Assembly (NCBI GenBank): GCA_963715815.1
Contig: OY970278.1
Location: forward strand, 868,001 to 932,000
Reading direction: 5' to 3'
From: JAFAMS01 sp963715815
GTDB lineage: Bacteria > Vulcanimicrobiota > Vulcanimicrobiia > Vulcanimicrobiales > Vulcanimicrobiaceae
Length of the DNA stretch: 64,000 nucleotides
This document shows, piece by piece, positions 25,586-33,074 of this stretch. Numbering within the stretch: the first letter of the stretch is position 1; each line of letters starts with the position of its first letter. The notes under the pieces are model-generated. The model was not told the origin of the DNA. It worked only from the letters and a program-made list of their open reading frames with translations, and searched no databases. The position numbers and the translations under genes are program-made.

Positions 25586-26451
25586 TGAGCGCCGTACAGG
25601 TGCTGGCGATCATCGCGCTGGCTCCCTTACTGCAAGGCTGCATGAAAACGCTACGCGCGCGTTTGTCGGGACGGCCGGGACCGTCGCCGGTGCAAGCATA
25701 TCGTGATCTCGCGAAGCTGTGGCACAAGGAAGCGCTCTTGCCCGACGGCGTCTCCGTACTTGCGGTCGTTGCTCCGGGTGTGGCATTCGGCGTCGCCGCG
25801 ACATTCGCCGCGGCGCTCCCGCTCGCGCATACGTTTGTGAGTAGCCTGATCGACGTCGTCGCGCTGGCGATGCTTCTTGCGCTCGGACGTTTCGTGACGA
25901 CCCTCGTTGCGCTCGACACACGGAGCGGATTCGCGGGAATGGCTGCCAGCCGCGAGATGACATTTTCAAGCCTGGCCGAGCCTGCACTCTTGATTGCGCT
26001 TTTGGGCGGCGCGGCGACCGGTCATGGCACCGCATTACAATCACTCGCCGGCGTTCCGTTCGGAATCGCGGGCATGCTCGCAATCGTCGCGTTCTTTCTC
26101 GTAACTCTCTCCGAGACGGCACGCGTTCCGATCGATAATCAGGAGACGCACTACGAGCTGACGATGATCCACGAAGGGCTCGTCCTCGAATATGGTGGCT
26201 GGCAGCTGGCGCTGATGAATCTCGCCACGCAAGTCCGTCAGCTTTGCTTCCTGCTGCTGGCATCATTCTTGTTACCGGCCCCTGATTTGCAAGCCCACCT
26301 TGCGTGGGTGGCAGTGCTCGCGATTACGATTACGATCGTGGAGACGGTGCTCGCGAAAGTCCGGCTCTTCGAAGTCCCGCAACTGTTGACGAGCGCCGTG
26401 GTCCTCGCGGTTGTAAGCATTTGTCTGCGTATCGGCGTGTTGTCGTCGTGA
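25582..26451 (+). CDS. hyfC: Hydrogenase-4-like membrane subunit C (NuoH family)
   Basis: The 289-residue membrane protein resembles HycD/HyfC/NuoH. RARLSGRPGPSPVQAYRDLAKLWHKE is the conserved cytosolic loop near the quinone-like pocket, followed by FVTTLVALDTRSGFAGMAASREMTFSSLAEPALLIA and SETARVPIDNQETHYELTMIHEGLVLEYGG. These are the hallmark loops linking the membrane arm to the redox subunits. The start overlaps hyfB by 4 bases. Confidence 0.92.
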   Translation: MMSAVQVLAIIALAPLLQGCMKTLRARLSGRPGPSPVQAYRDLAKLWHKEALLPDGVSVLAVVAPGVAFGVAATFAAALPLAHTFVSSLIDVVALAMLLALGRFVTTLVALDTRSGFAGMAASREMTFSSLAEPALLIALLGGAATGHGTALQSLAGVPFGIAGMLAIVAFFLVTLSETARVPIDNQETHYELTMIHEGLVLEYGGWQLALMNLATQVRQLCFLLLASFLLPAPDLQAHLAWVAVLAITITIVETVLAKVRLFEVPQLLTSAVVLAVVSICLRIGVLSS

Positions 26452-27059
26452 CTGCCGAGTTGGGACTCTTTCTGGCAGGCGCAGCATTGCTCTTGAGTTC
26501 GCGCACATTAGTTGCGGCAGGTGCATACGTCGTGATCGCTGCGGTCGCGACGATCGCAATACTCCCCGCAGCGGTCGGCTCGGCGGTAGCCCTCGCGCTC
26601 TTGGCTGGATCGGCGTTCTTAAAGTTGGTCGTCGCGCCGATCGGCATCTACCTTTTCGTACGTGCAAATCCCGCGACGCGCGATCTTCGACCGTCGGTCT
26701 CGCTTCCAATCCGTCTCGTCATCGTGGTCGTGATCGGTCTTGTAGCTCGCGTCGCGCCCGTACTCACTGTGTTCAAGGATATTGCTACGATCGATGTGGC
26801 GGCTTTCGTCATTCTGTGTGCCCTTGGTATGCTCGTCGTCCAGCGGAATCTGATTGCGCACGTCATCGGACTCTTAGCGTTCAGCGCCGGTATCGCGTTA
26901 GCAGGTTCGGCGATTGCCCCCGGCTTGCCGGAAGCGGTTGAGCTCGGTGCATCGTTCGATGCGCTCGTCGTGACGTTCATTGGTCTTGCGATCGTGCGCG
27001 CGTTCCTCACGCACAATCCGCTGCTTGATGTCGCATCGTTGCGGAGGCTGCGCGGGTGA
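26448..27059 (+). CDS. hyfE: Hydrogenase-4-like membrane subunit E (NuoK-like)
   Basis: The 203-residue protein starts at GTG overlapping the previous stop. It has six or so hydrophobic helices and the pattern AFLKLVVAPIGIYLFVRA, then FVILCALGMLVVQRNLIAHVIGLLAFSAGIAL, which matches the NuoK-related half of HyfE. It contributes to the ion path in the membrane arm. The start at 26448 was chosen for the GTGA overlap; upstream codons overlap hyfC. Confidence 0.82.
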   Translation: MTAELGLFLAGAALLLSSRTLVAAGAYVVIAAVATIAILPAAVGSAVALALLAGSAFLKLVVAPIGIYLFVRANPATRDLRPSVSLPIRLVIVVVIGLVARVAPVLTVFKDIATIDVAAFVILCALGMLVVQRNLIAHVIGLLAFSAGIALAGSAIAPGLPEAVELGASFDALVVTFIGLAIVRAFLTHNPLLDVASLRRLRG

Positions 27060-28441
27060 TCGCGGGCGTCATCGTGGCACCGCTCGCTGCCGCCATTCTC
27101 TCGATGCCATTCCGTCCGCTGCAGGTTCGTCGATACGTGCGTTTGACGCTCGTGACGATCGCTGCATTGCTCCCGCTTGCTCTCATCGGGAGCGTCGACG
27201 GCCTGTCGATGCTCTTCGTCGGGATCGTGTCGGTACTCAGCTACTGCGCGACGATCTTCTCAGCCGGAATGTACTCGTTCGACTGGGGTGTTGGCGACGT
27301 TGTCTGGTCGCGCAAGTCGGTGTATTTCCTCCTCCTAGGCGCATTTTGGAGCGCAATGCTGCTCGTGGTTCTGTCTACGAACTTCGGTTTAATGTGGCTT
27401 GGCGTCTCGATGACGACCCTTGCGACCGCATTTCTCGTCGGCTTCAGCGGAGAGCGCGAGGCTCTTGAAGCTGCCTGGAAATATCTCGTCTTATGCAGCG
27501 TCGGTCTTGGCTTTGCGCTGCTCGGGATTCTGATGCTTGCTCGGCTCACACCGACGCTGAGCTGGTCGGACATTGGAACGCATCCGTCAACGCCGCTCGC
27601 ACGGATTACTGTCGGTTTGCTTATTTTGGGCTTCGCCACCAAAGCCGGTCTTGTGCCAATGCACGCATGGTTGCCGGATGCGCATTCGAAGGCGCCGGCG
27701 CCAATCAGCGCGCTGCTCTCGGGCGTGCTCGTGTCGTGCTCGCTCTACGCGATCATGCGCGTCACTACCGTCGCATTCGCGTACGGTGAAAGTACGCTGC
27801 TGCAGCATCTGCTCCTCGCGTTCGGTGCTGCCTCCGCCGTCGTTGCCGGTGCGTTGATGCTCGTACAGTCCGATCTCAAACGTATGCTAGCGTATTCCAC
27901 AATCGAGCACGCTGGACTCGTTGCGCTGGCAATAGGCTTTGGCGGCCCGCTCGGATTCTTCGCCGCCCTTTTTCACGTCGTCAATCATGCGGCGGCAAAA
28001 TCGGCCGCATTTCTCTCGGCGGGCATGGTGCAGCGTGAGCGGGGGACGACGGTGTTGCGTGAGTTGCACGCGCTTTGGGAGAGCGGTCCCGCCGGGCGTA
28101 CGCTGCTTGCGGCGTTGCTGGCGCTGTGTGGCTTGCCGCCGTTCGGTCTTTTCCTCAGTGAGTTTCTGCTGATCGCCGCCGGTGTAGCCGCGCATCAGTG
28201 GATCGCGCTCGCCGCCGGCCTGCTTGGAATGACGCTTGCATTCGTCGCGCTCGCGCGAACGGCCGTCGAGATCGAGTCCGGACGGACCAGCAGAAAACGT
28301 GGCGCGGTCGCGGTCGTTCCGAAGCTTTCGATCGGCGCGACCGCATGTGTCATTGCAGGTGCGCTCGCGCTCGCGATCTCTCCATGGACTCCCGCCGGCG
28401 ATCTGCTTCGATCCCTCGTCCAGAGCATCGCGCGCTTCTGA
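27056..28441 (+). CDS. hyfF: Hydrogenase-4-like membrane subunit F (NuoM/N family)
   Basis: This 461-residue antiporter-like protein starts with GTG. It has FGLMWLGVSMTTLATAFLVGFSGEREALEAAWKYLVLCSVGLGFALLG, GFATKAGLVPMHAWLPDAHSKAPAPISALLSGVLVSCSLYA and QSDLKRMLAYSTIEHAGL, the conserved motifs of HyfF. It is the second large ion-translocating subunit of the complex. A HyfD-like third antiporter, present in E. coli Hyf, is absent. Confidence 0.9.
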   Translation: MIAGVIVAPLAAAILSMPFRPLQVRRYVRLTLVTIAALLPLALIGSVDGLSMLFVGIVSVLSYCATIFSAGMYSFDWGVGDVVWSRKSVYFLLLGAFWSAMLLVVLSTNFGLMWLGVSMTTLATAFLVGFSGEREALEAAWKYLVLCSVGLGFALLGILMLARLTPTLSWSDIGTHPSTPLARITVGLLILGFATKAGLVPMHAWLPDAHSKAPAPISALLSGVLVSCSLYAIMRVTTVAFAYGESTLLQHLLLAFGAASAVVAGALMLVQSDLKRMLAYSTIEHAGLVALAIGFGGPLGFFAALFHVVNHAAAKSAAFLSAGMVQRERGTTVLRELHALWESGPAGRTLLAALLALCGLPPFGLFLSEFLLIAAGVAAHQWIALAAGLLGMTLAFVALARTAVEIESGRTSRKRGAVAVVPKLSIGATACVIAGALALAISPWTPAGDLLRSLVQSIARF

Positions 28442-29835
28442 TGTCAGTGTCACGCGTTTCCAATTCTAAGGAAGAGTTCCACGCGGACATCATTCGAGAA
28501 TCGTCACACGGCGTTGCAATGGGCGCATACGCCACTGCCAGTGCGGCGCACTATCTGTTCTTGGATCGCGCGTCTTCATATGAGCTGCGATACGAATTCA
28601 ATTGGATGGAACGGAGTTTGCGTTCCGCATCCGCGATTTTGCCGTTGTTTTCGTGGGACGAGCGAGAAATGGCGCAAGATTACGCCCTCCGGTTCGATGG
28701 GCTTCCGGATGCTCGGCCTCTATGGGGCGAAGGCGGCGTGATGCCGTCACCGATTATCGCCCACGGCGAGGGCCTTATGCACCTGGTCGTCGGCCCCGTG
28801 CATGCCGGCATCATCGAACCCGGACGTTTTACCTTCAGCTCAGGCGGTGAAACAGTCGTGCATCTCGATGCACAGCTGGGCTACGCGCATCGGGGAGTCG
28901 AGCGCCACCTCGAAGGGCTAGATCCAATCCAGGCAGCGCATCTGATCGCGCGCATTTGCGGTGGGTGCAGTGCAGCGCGTTCGTACGCCTATGCGCTCGC
29001 GCTCGAACAGCTTTCAGGCGTTACGTGTTCTGTTGAGATCGATCTTGCGCGAGCTGTAATTGCGGAATTGGAGCGAATTTATAACCATCTCGGGGATCTT
29101 GCGGCGTGCGCATCGGCGGCCGGATGGAATCCAGGATTCACGCAGGGCATGGGTCTCAAAGAACGGGCTATGCGTTTGTGCGCCGCAGCCTGCGGTCATC
29201 GCTTGCTTTTCGATGCGATTGTACCGGGCGGCGTTCGTTTCACACCGTTGGATATTGCCGGCGACGTCGAGTCATTAAGGCGCGAGGTCGAATCGTATGT
29301 AGCCATGCTTTTCGGGAATGGGTCGGTCCTGTCGCGTTGGCGTGGCGCCGGCATCCTTTCGCACGAAACGGCAAACGTCTGCGGTGCAGTGGGGCCGGCG
29401 TATCGTGCTTCGGGTGGAGAACTCGACATGCGCACATTCTCCATGTACGGTGCATATCGGATGCTCGCGCCTCGCCCGGCGCGCGCCTACACTGGTGATG
29501 TGCTCGCTCGCTGCGAAGTCAAGCGCGACGAGCTTCTCGAATCGTTCCGCCTACTTGCCGGGGCGTTACAGCTGCTCGACGAAGTCCCGGTCACGTCCCA
29601 GATGCACATGCGGGTGCGGCCTGGGAACGCGCTAGGCGTCGTCGAGGGCCCACGCGGACGCGAGCTCGTGGCCGTCCAAGTCGGAAGCGACGGAAAGCTC
29701 GAACGCGTTCACGTCATCGCGGCGTCGTATCGAAATTGGCCCGTTGTCGCGCGCGCAATGGACGGAAACATCGTCCCGGACTTTCCGCTCGTTAACAAAA
29801 GCTTCAACCTCTGCTATGCGTGTGCAGATCGATGA
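28441..29835 (+). CDS. hyfG: Group 4 [NiFe]-hydrogenase-like large subunit (NuoCD-type)
   Basis: The 464-residue protein has a NuoC-like N-terminal region (about 1-110) and a NuoD/HyfG-like catalytic region (about 110-464, QLGYAHRGVERHLEGLD). Both nickel-ligand cysteine pairs are present. L1 is R171-I-C173-G-G-C176 with R180 where hydrogenases usually have His. L2 is N-L-C458-Y-A-C461-A-D-R464 where D-P-C-x-x-C is usual. The protein ends exactly at R464, the residue after which other hydrogenases lose a C-terminal peptide, so no maturation protease cut would be needed. Nickel binding is plausible but unproven. Confidence 0.83.
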   Translation: MSVSRVSNSKEEFHADIIRESSHGVAMGAYATASAAHYLFLDRASSYELRYEFNWMERSLRSASAILPLFSWDEREMAQDYALRFDGLPDARPLWGEGGVMPSPIIAHGEGLMHLVVGPVHAGIIEPGRFTFSSGGETVVHLDAQLGYAHRGVERHLEGLDPIQAAHLIARICGGCSAARSYAYALALEQLSGVTCSVEIDLARAVIAELERIYNHLGDLAACASAAGWNPGFTQGMGLKERAMRLCAAACGHRLLFDAIVPGGVRFTPLDIAGDVESLRREVESYVAMLFGNGSVLSRWRGAGILSHETANVCGAVGPAYRASGGELDMRTFSMYGAYRMLAPRPARAYTGDVLARCEVKRDELLESFRLLAGALQLLDEVPVTSQMHMRVRPGNALGVVEGPRGRELVAVQVGSDGKLERVHVIAASYRNWPVVARAMDGNIVPDFPLVNKSFNLCYACADR

Positions 29836-30254
29836 ACGTCTTTCGAAAGTCGCTTGGAATCCGCCATCTCGTGTGCGGCAGCTGCAACGGCTGCGAGCAC
29901 GAGATGAATGCCCTTTCGAATCCGTTTTACGACATAACTGCTGACGGATGGGATATCGTGGCTTCGCCACGTCACGCGGACATCGTCACGGTGACCGGAC
30001 CGATCACCGACGCGATGCGATCGGCGGCGCACGAAACGATCGAAGGAACTCCGTTACCGCGAATTGTCGTAGCGATCGGAGATTGCGCGGCAGACGAAGG
30101 TCCTTGGAAAGACGCGCCGGCGAGCGGTAAAGGTGCGATCGAAGAGCTGCGAGCGCAAGTGATTGTCCGAGGTTGCCCGCCGAGTCCCGATCAGATCAAA
30201 GTTGGGTTGCGTGAGGCCGCGGATCTGCTCGCCTTAACCGATGCCGTCAAGTAA
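29832..30254 (+). CDS. hyfI: Group 4 hydrogenase-like small subunit (NuoB/HyfI family)
   Basis: This 140-residue protein contains the cysteines for the proximal [4Fe-4S] cluster: C18 and C21 in CGSCNGCEHE, C85 in IGDCAADEG and C115 in VRGCPPSPDQI. The length is typical of HyfI/HycG-type subunits. It overlaps hyfG by 4 bases and closes the complex operon. No 2x[4Fe-4S] HyfH/NuoI-like subunit and no HyfA or hyp maturation genes are in the window, so the electron partner is unknown. Confidence 0.88.
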   Translation: MNVFRKSLGIRHLVCGSCNGCEHEMNALSNPFYDITADGWDIVASPRHADIVTVTGPITDAMRSAAHETIEGTPLPRIVVAIGDCAADEGPWKDAPASGKGAIEELRAQVIVRGCPPSPDQIKVGLREAADLLALTDAVK

Positions 30255-30360
30255 GTCGCAAACCGAACGCAGCAGTCAACAGGCGTCGCTTGATGCGAGA
30301 GCAATCCAACGACTGCTTCCGCACCGGTTTCCGATGCTGCTCCTGGCTCGCTATTCTTGA
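30241..30360 (+). pseudogene. N-terminal fragment resembling FabZ (3-hydroxyacyl-ACP dehydratase)
   Basis: A 39-codon frame overlapping the hyfI end reads A-I-Q-R-L-L-P-H-R-F-P-M-L-L-L-A-R-Y-S then stop. The L-L-P-H-R-(F/Y)-P-x-L-L segment is the hallmark N-terminal motif of FabZ, which normally continues for about 100 more residues with the hot-dog fold and catalytic His/Glu. Nothing FabZ-like follows; the convergent selenoprotein gene starts occupying the DNA at once. It is probably the stump left when the adjacent block was joined here. A functional 39-residue product is unlikely. Confidence 0.5.
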
Positions 30361-31508
30361 CCGCGCGGGACGATCGTATCTAAGTAATCTGTCCGGCCTG
30401 CCGCAATCAATCGTTTCTGTGCGGCGCGTAAGAGTTTTCCGGCTTCCGTCTGTTGGAAGAACCACGACTCCGCGGCACGCGCCTGCGGTACGTGATCGGC
30501 GAGCGCGAGCGCAGCCTCTTCGTAATACGCGCGCACGTCGAGTGCGGCGCGATGCGGTTCGCTCGGAAGCCCGGCGTCGTCCGCCGGCGTGCCGGCCGCA
30601 ATCTTGAGAAACGCTTCGAGCAGCGCGGGGATCGTATCGACGCCACCGGTGATTCCGACCGACGTACGTCCGCTGCGCTTGAGTTGCCGCTCGTATGCCG
30701 CGCGAAGCCCACGCGCCTCATCAATCACCGAAGGCGTCGCTCCATTGAATGCCGGCGGTAACATGCACGCGAGCGGGGCGTCGGTAGCGTCGGTAACACG
30801 TTCGGGAAAATCTTCGAGGACCGGGCCCGCAGGACGTTCGAGCAATGCGAATGCTGCCATGAGAACGGATCGCTGAAACGCCGCATCATTTGGTTTTCCG
30901 AGCGGACGTCCGAACGGAAACTCGCAGTAGAGCGCGCGCGGCGGTTTGATGCGCTCCGTATGACCGCGAACGGACGAGAGTTGAACGGTTGCGAGCCCTT
31001 CTTGTTCGAGCACGTGTGAGAGCGCACCACCTGTGCGCGTGCACATCGGTCAAGCTCCGGTCAGTAACACCACGCTGACACCGTCGTCGCGCAATAGCTT
31101 CGCAGCTGCAGGACCGGTGTCGAGACGAATCGTCGAGAGCGTATCGTGCAGTGCGCCCATGAATGAAAGATGCCGCGGCGCAACGCCGCCGATGACGCCT
31201 TCCGCGGCGAGTTCTTCGAGCCGGTCGATCGGATAGAGCACGTTGATGTCGGACGTAAATCCGGTGCGGTCGAAATTCAAGCTCCAATGCGCCATGCGGA
31301 ATGCGCGCTCGACGCGCGGCAACACGCGAAAAGTTTCTTCGCCTTGGACCCAATCCGTGTGATCGTCGGTGACGAGCGCGCCGGTTGTTACGATCGCGAC
31401 CGTTGCTTGCGACAATAACGGCGGTACCGTGAACGCCGTCGTCGCAAATTCGAGGACCGGCATCGCCTCGGCATTCGCGCGCGTTTGCGCGTCAGCGTTC
31501 ATGCTCAT
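30351..31508 (-). CDS. GrdB-like selenoprotein (glycine/sarcosine/betaine reductase selenoprotein B family)
   Basis: Read through the TGA at 31052-31050, this is a 385-residue protein of the GrdB-like family. The N-terminal half has ATVAIVTTGALVTDD, NVLYPIDRLEELAAEGVIGG and APRHLSFMGALHD. The sequence leading into the stop is SVVLLTGA, then U153-P-M-C156-T-R-T-G-G-A-L, the redox-active U-x-x-C-T-R motif of selenoprotein B. The downstream part continues in the same frame with no other stop (HVLEQEGLATVQLSS, PRALYCEFPFGRP). GrdB uses selenocysteine to attack C-N or related bonds. This copy follows a sulfonate-type ABC transporter and its ATG overlaps the permease stop, so it likely acts on the imported compound. 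No GrdA, GrdC or GrdD is visible. Confidence 0.85.
31015..31045 (-). promoter_or_regulatory. Candidate bacterial SECIS hairpin in the GrdB-like gene
   Basis: On the minus strand, 17 bases after the TGA (31052-31050), arms GCGCAC (31038-31033) and GTGCGC (31027-31022) pair perfectly around the loop AGGTG (31032-31028). A lower stem TGTG/CACA (31045-31042 with 31018-31015) extends it after a 3x3 internal loop. The position and the A-G-G-U start of the loop match the E. coli fdhF SECIS as I recall it. Confidence 0.75.
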
Positions 31509-32287
31509 CGTGCTTCACGCCACCACGGCAGCGCCAAACGCCGCAGGAGCAGCAAGACCTGATCGAAGGCTAGCCCGAGAAAACCGATCGTGATCATGCA
31601 CGTGATGATGATGTCGGTGCGCAGAAAGTTGCGCGAGTCCCACATCAAGAATCCCAGGCCCGTTCGAGCGCCCGTGATCTCGGCAGCAACCAGCGCCATC
31701 CAGCCGATGCCGAAGCCGACACGTAACCCCGTGAAGATCTGTGGCAGCGCGGCGTTCCACGCCACACGAAAGAGAACCGCGCCCTCGTTCGCGCCCAAGC
31801 TGCGCGCGGCGCGGATCATCTGCACGTCGACGGAGCGAATCCCCGCGATCGTGTTGATCAACACCGGGAAGAAGACCGCCAAAAAGATGATGAATTCGTT
31901 TTCCGTGTTGCCGACGCCGAACCACAAGATCCCAAGCGGGATCCAGGCCAGCGGCGGCATAGGCCGCAGCAATTCGGTCAGTGGCATCATCTGGTTGTAG
32001 ACGCTACGCCACCAGCCCATCGCCATGCCGAGCGGAATCGCCGTGATTGCGGCGGCCGCGAACGCGACCATCTCGCGCTCGAAGCTCGCCCACGCCTGCG
32101 CGCCGAGCTCGCCCGTGATGATAAGCTCGTAGGCCGCGACGGCGACCGCCGACGGCGGCGGCATGAGCGTCACGAAAAATGGGTGCGTTTTCGGGAACAC
32201 GTAGCCACTGAAGAATTGCCACACGATCAGGATGATCGCAACCAGACCGAAATTGCGGATCCACGCAAAGCGCCGAATAAGCTCCAT
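31505..32287 (-). CDS. ABC transporter permease (nitrate/sulfonate/taurine type)
   Basis: The 260-residue membrane protein has six hydrophobic segments and the binding-protein-dependent transport signature RAARSLGANEGAVLFRVAWNAALPQIFTGLRVGFGIGW, which contacts the ATPase. It belongs to the SsuC/TauC group. The start at 32287 lies two bases before the ATPase stop; an upstream ATG would add ten residues. Its stop overlaps the ATG of the selenoprotein gene, so the two are translationally coupled. Confidence 0.88.
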   Translation of the reverse strand: MELIRRFAWIRNFGLVAIILIVWQFFSGYVFPKTHPFFVTLMPPPSAVAVAAYELIITGELGAQAWASFEREMVAFAAAAITAIPLGMAMGWWRSVYNQMMPLTELLRPMPPLAWIPLGILWFGVGNTENEFIIFLAVFFPVLINTIAGIRSVDVQMIRAARSLGANEGAVLFRVAWNAALPQIFTGLRVGFGIGWMALVAAEITGARTGLGFLMWDSRNFLRTDIIITCMITIGFLGLAFDQVLLLLRRLALPWWREAR

Positions 32288-32288
32288 A

Positions 32289-33059
32289 CTACGAGACGCT
32301 TTCGACGAAGTCCGCAAAGATCAATTCGCGGATTTGTTCCTTGATCTCGAGGAAGCGCGGGTCGGCCTCTTTGCGTGGGCGCGGCAAGTCGATCTGAAAG
32401 ACCGAGCGGACGCGGCCCGGGCGCGGCGAGAGAAGCAGGATGACGTCCGAGAGTTTGACCGCCTCTTCGATGCTGTGCGTCACCATTACGACGGTCTTGC
32501 GGTCGCGTTCCCAAATGCGCTCGAGCTCGTCTTGCATGAACATGCGTGTTTGCGCGTCGAGCGCGGCGAGAGGCTCGTCCATGAGCAGGATCAACGGCTG
32601 CACGGCGAGCGAGCGCGCCAGCGAGACGCGCTGCCGCATACCGCCGGAGAGTTCGCCCGGATAGCGATCCTCAAAGCCGCGCAATCCGACGAGATCGATG
32701 TAGCGCGCTGCGATCTCTTTGATCTCGTTCTTTGGCAGACGCTTCATCTCGAGCCCGAACGTAATATTGCGGTAGACCGAATACCATGGAAAGAGCGCGT
32801 GTTCTTGAAACACGATCGTCTTTGTCCAATCCGGCGAGACGATCGGCTTCCCGTCGATCGTCAACGTTCCGCTGGTCGGCTTTTCGTGCGCTGCGATCAT
32901 GTTCAAGAGCGTGGTCTTACCGCAACCGCTGTGGCCGAGCACGCTGTAGAACTGGCCGTCCTCGACCGTAAACGATATGTCCTTGAGGGCGACCAGTTCC
33001 GTGCGTTCACGTGCGAGCTGAAAGATCTTGGTGACGTGGTCGACGACGAGCTTGGCCAA
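32289..33059 (-). CDS. ABC transporter ATP-binding protein (nitrate/sulfonate/taurine type)
   Basis: The 256-residue ATPase has Walker A GHSGCGKTTLL, the signature LSGGMRQRVSLARSLA, Walker B ILLMDEPLAALD and the switch histidine in VVMVTHSIEEAVKLSD. It is of the SsuB/TauB/NrtD type. It energises import with the neighbouring permease and binding protein in one minus-strand operon. Confidence 0.93.
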   Translation of the reverse strand: MAKLVVDHVTKIFQLARERTELVALKDISFTVEDGQFYSVLGHSGCGKTTLLNMIAAHEKPTSGTLTIDGKPIVSPDWTKTIVFQEHALFPWYSVYRNITFGLEMKRLPKNEIKEIAARYIDLVGLRGFEDRYPGELSGGMRQRVSLARSLAVQPLILLMDEPLAALDAQTRMFMQDELERIWERDRKTVVMVTHSIEEAVKLSDVILLLSPRPGRVRSVFQIDLPRPRKEADPRFLEIKEQIRELIFADFVESVS

Positions 33060-33074
33060 GCGTGTTCCTATAGA

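Noticed and set aside
23714..30254. Assignment of the membrane operon to NADH dehydrogenase (complex I)
   Set aside because: Gene set and order (B-C-E-F-G-I), the NuoCD-type large subunit with both C-x-x-C pairs and the absence of NuoE/F/G/I/J fit hydrogenase-4-like complexes better.
31044..31052. GrdB-like gene read as two separate genes or a nonsense-mutated pseudogene
   Set aside because: Both parts are in one frame, the stop is TGA exactly at the family's Sec position, the U-x-x-C motif follows, and a well-placed hairpin is present. A random nonsense mutation is the less likely reading.
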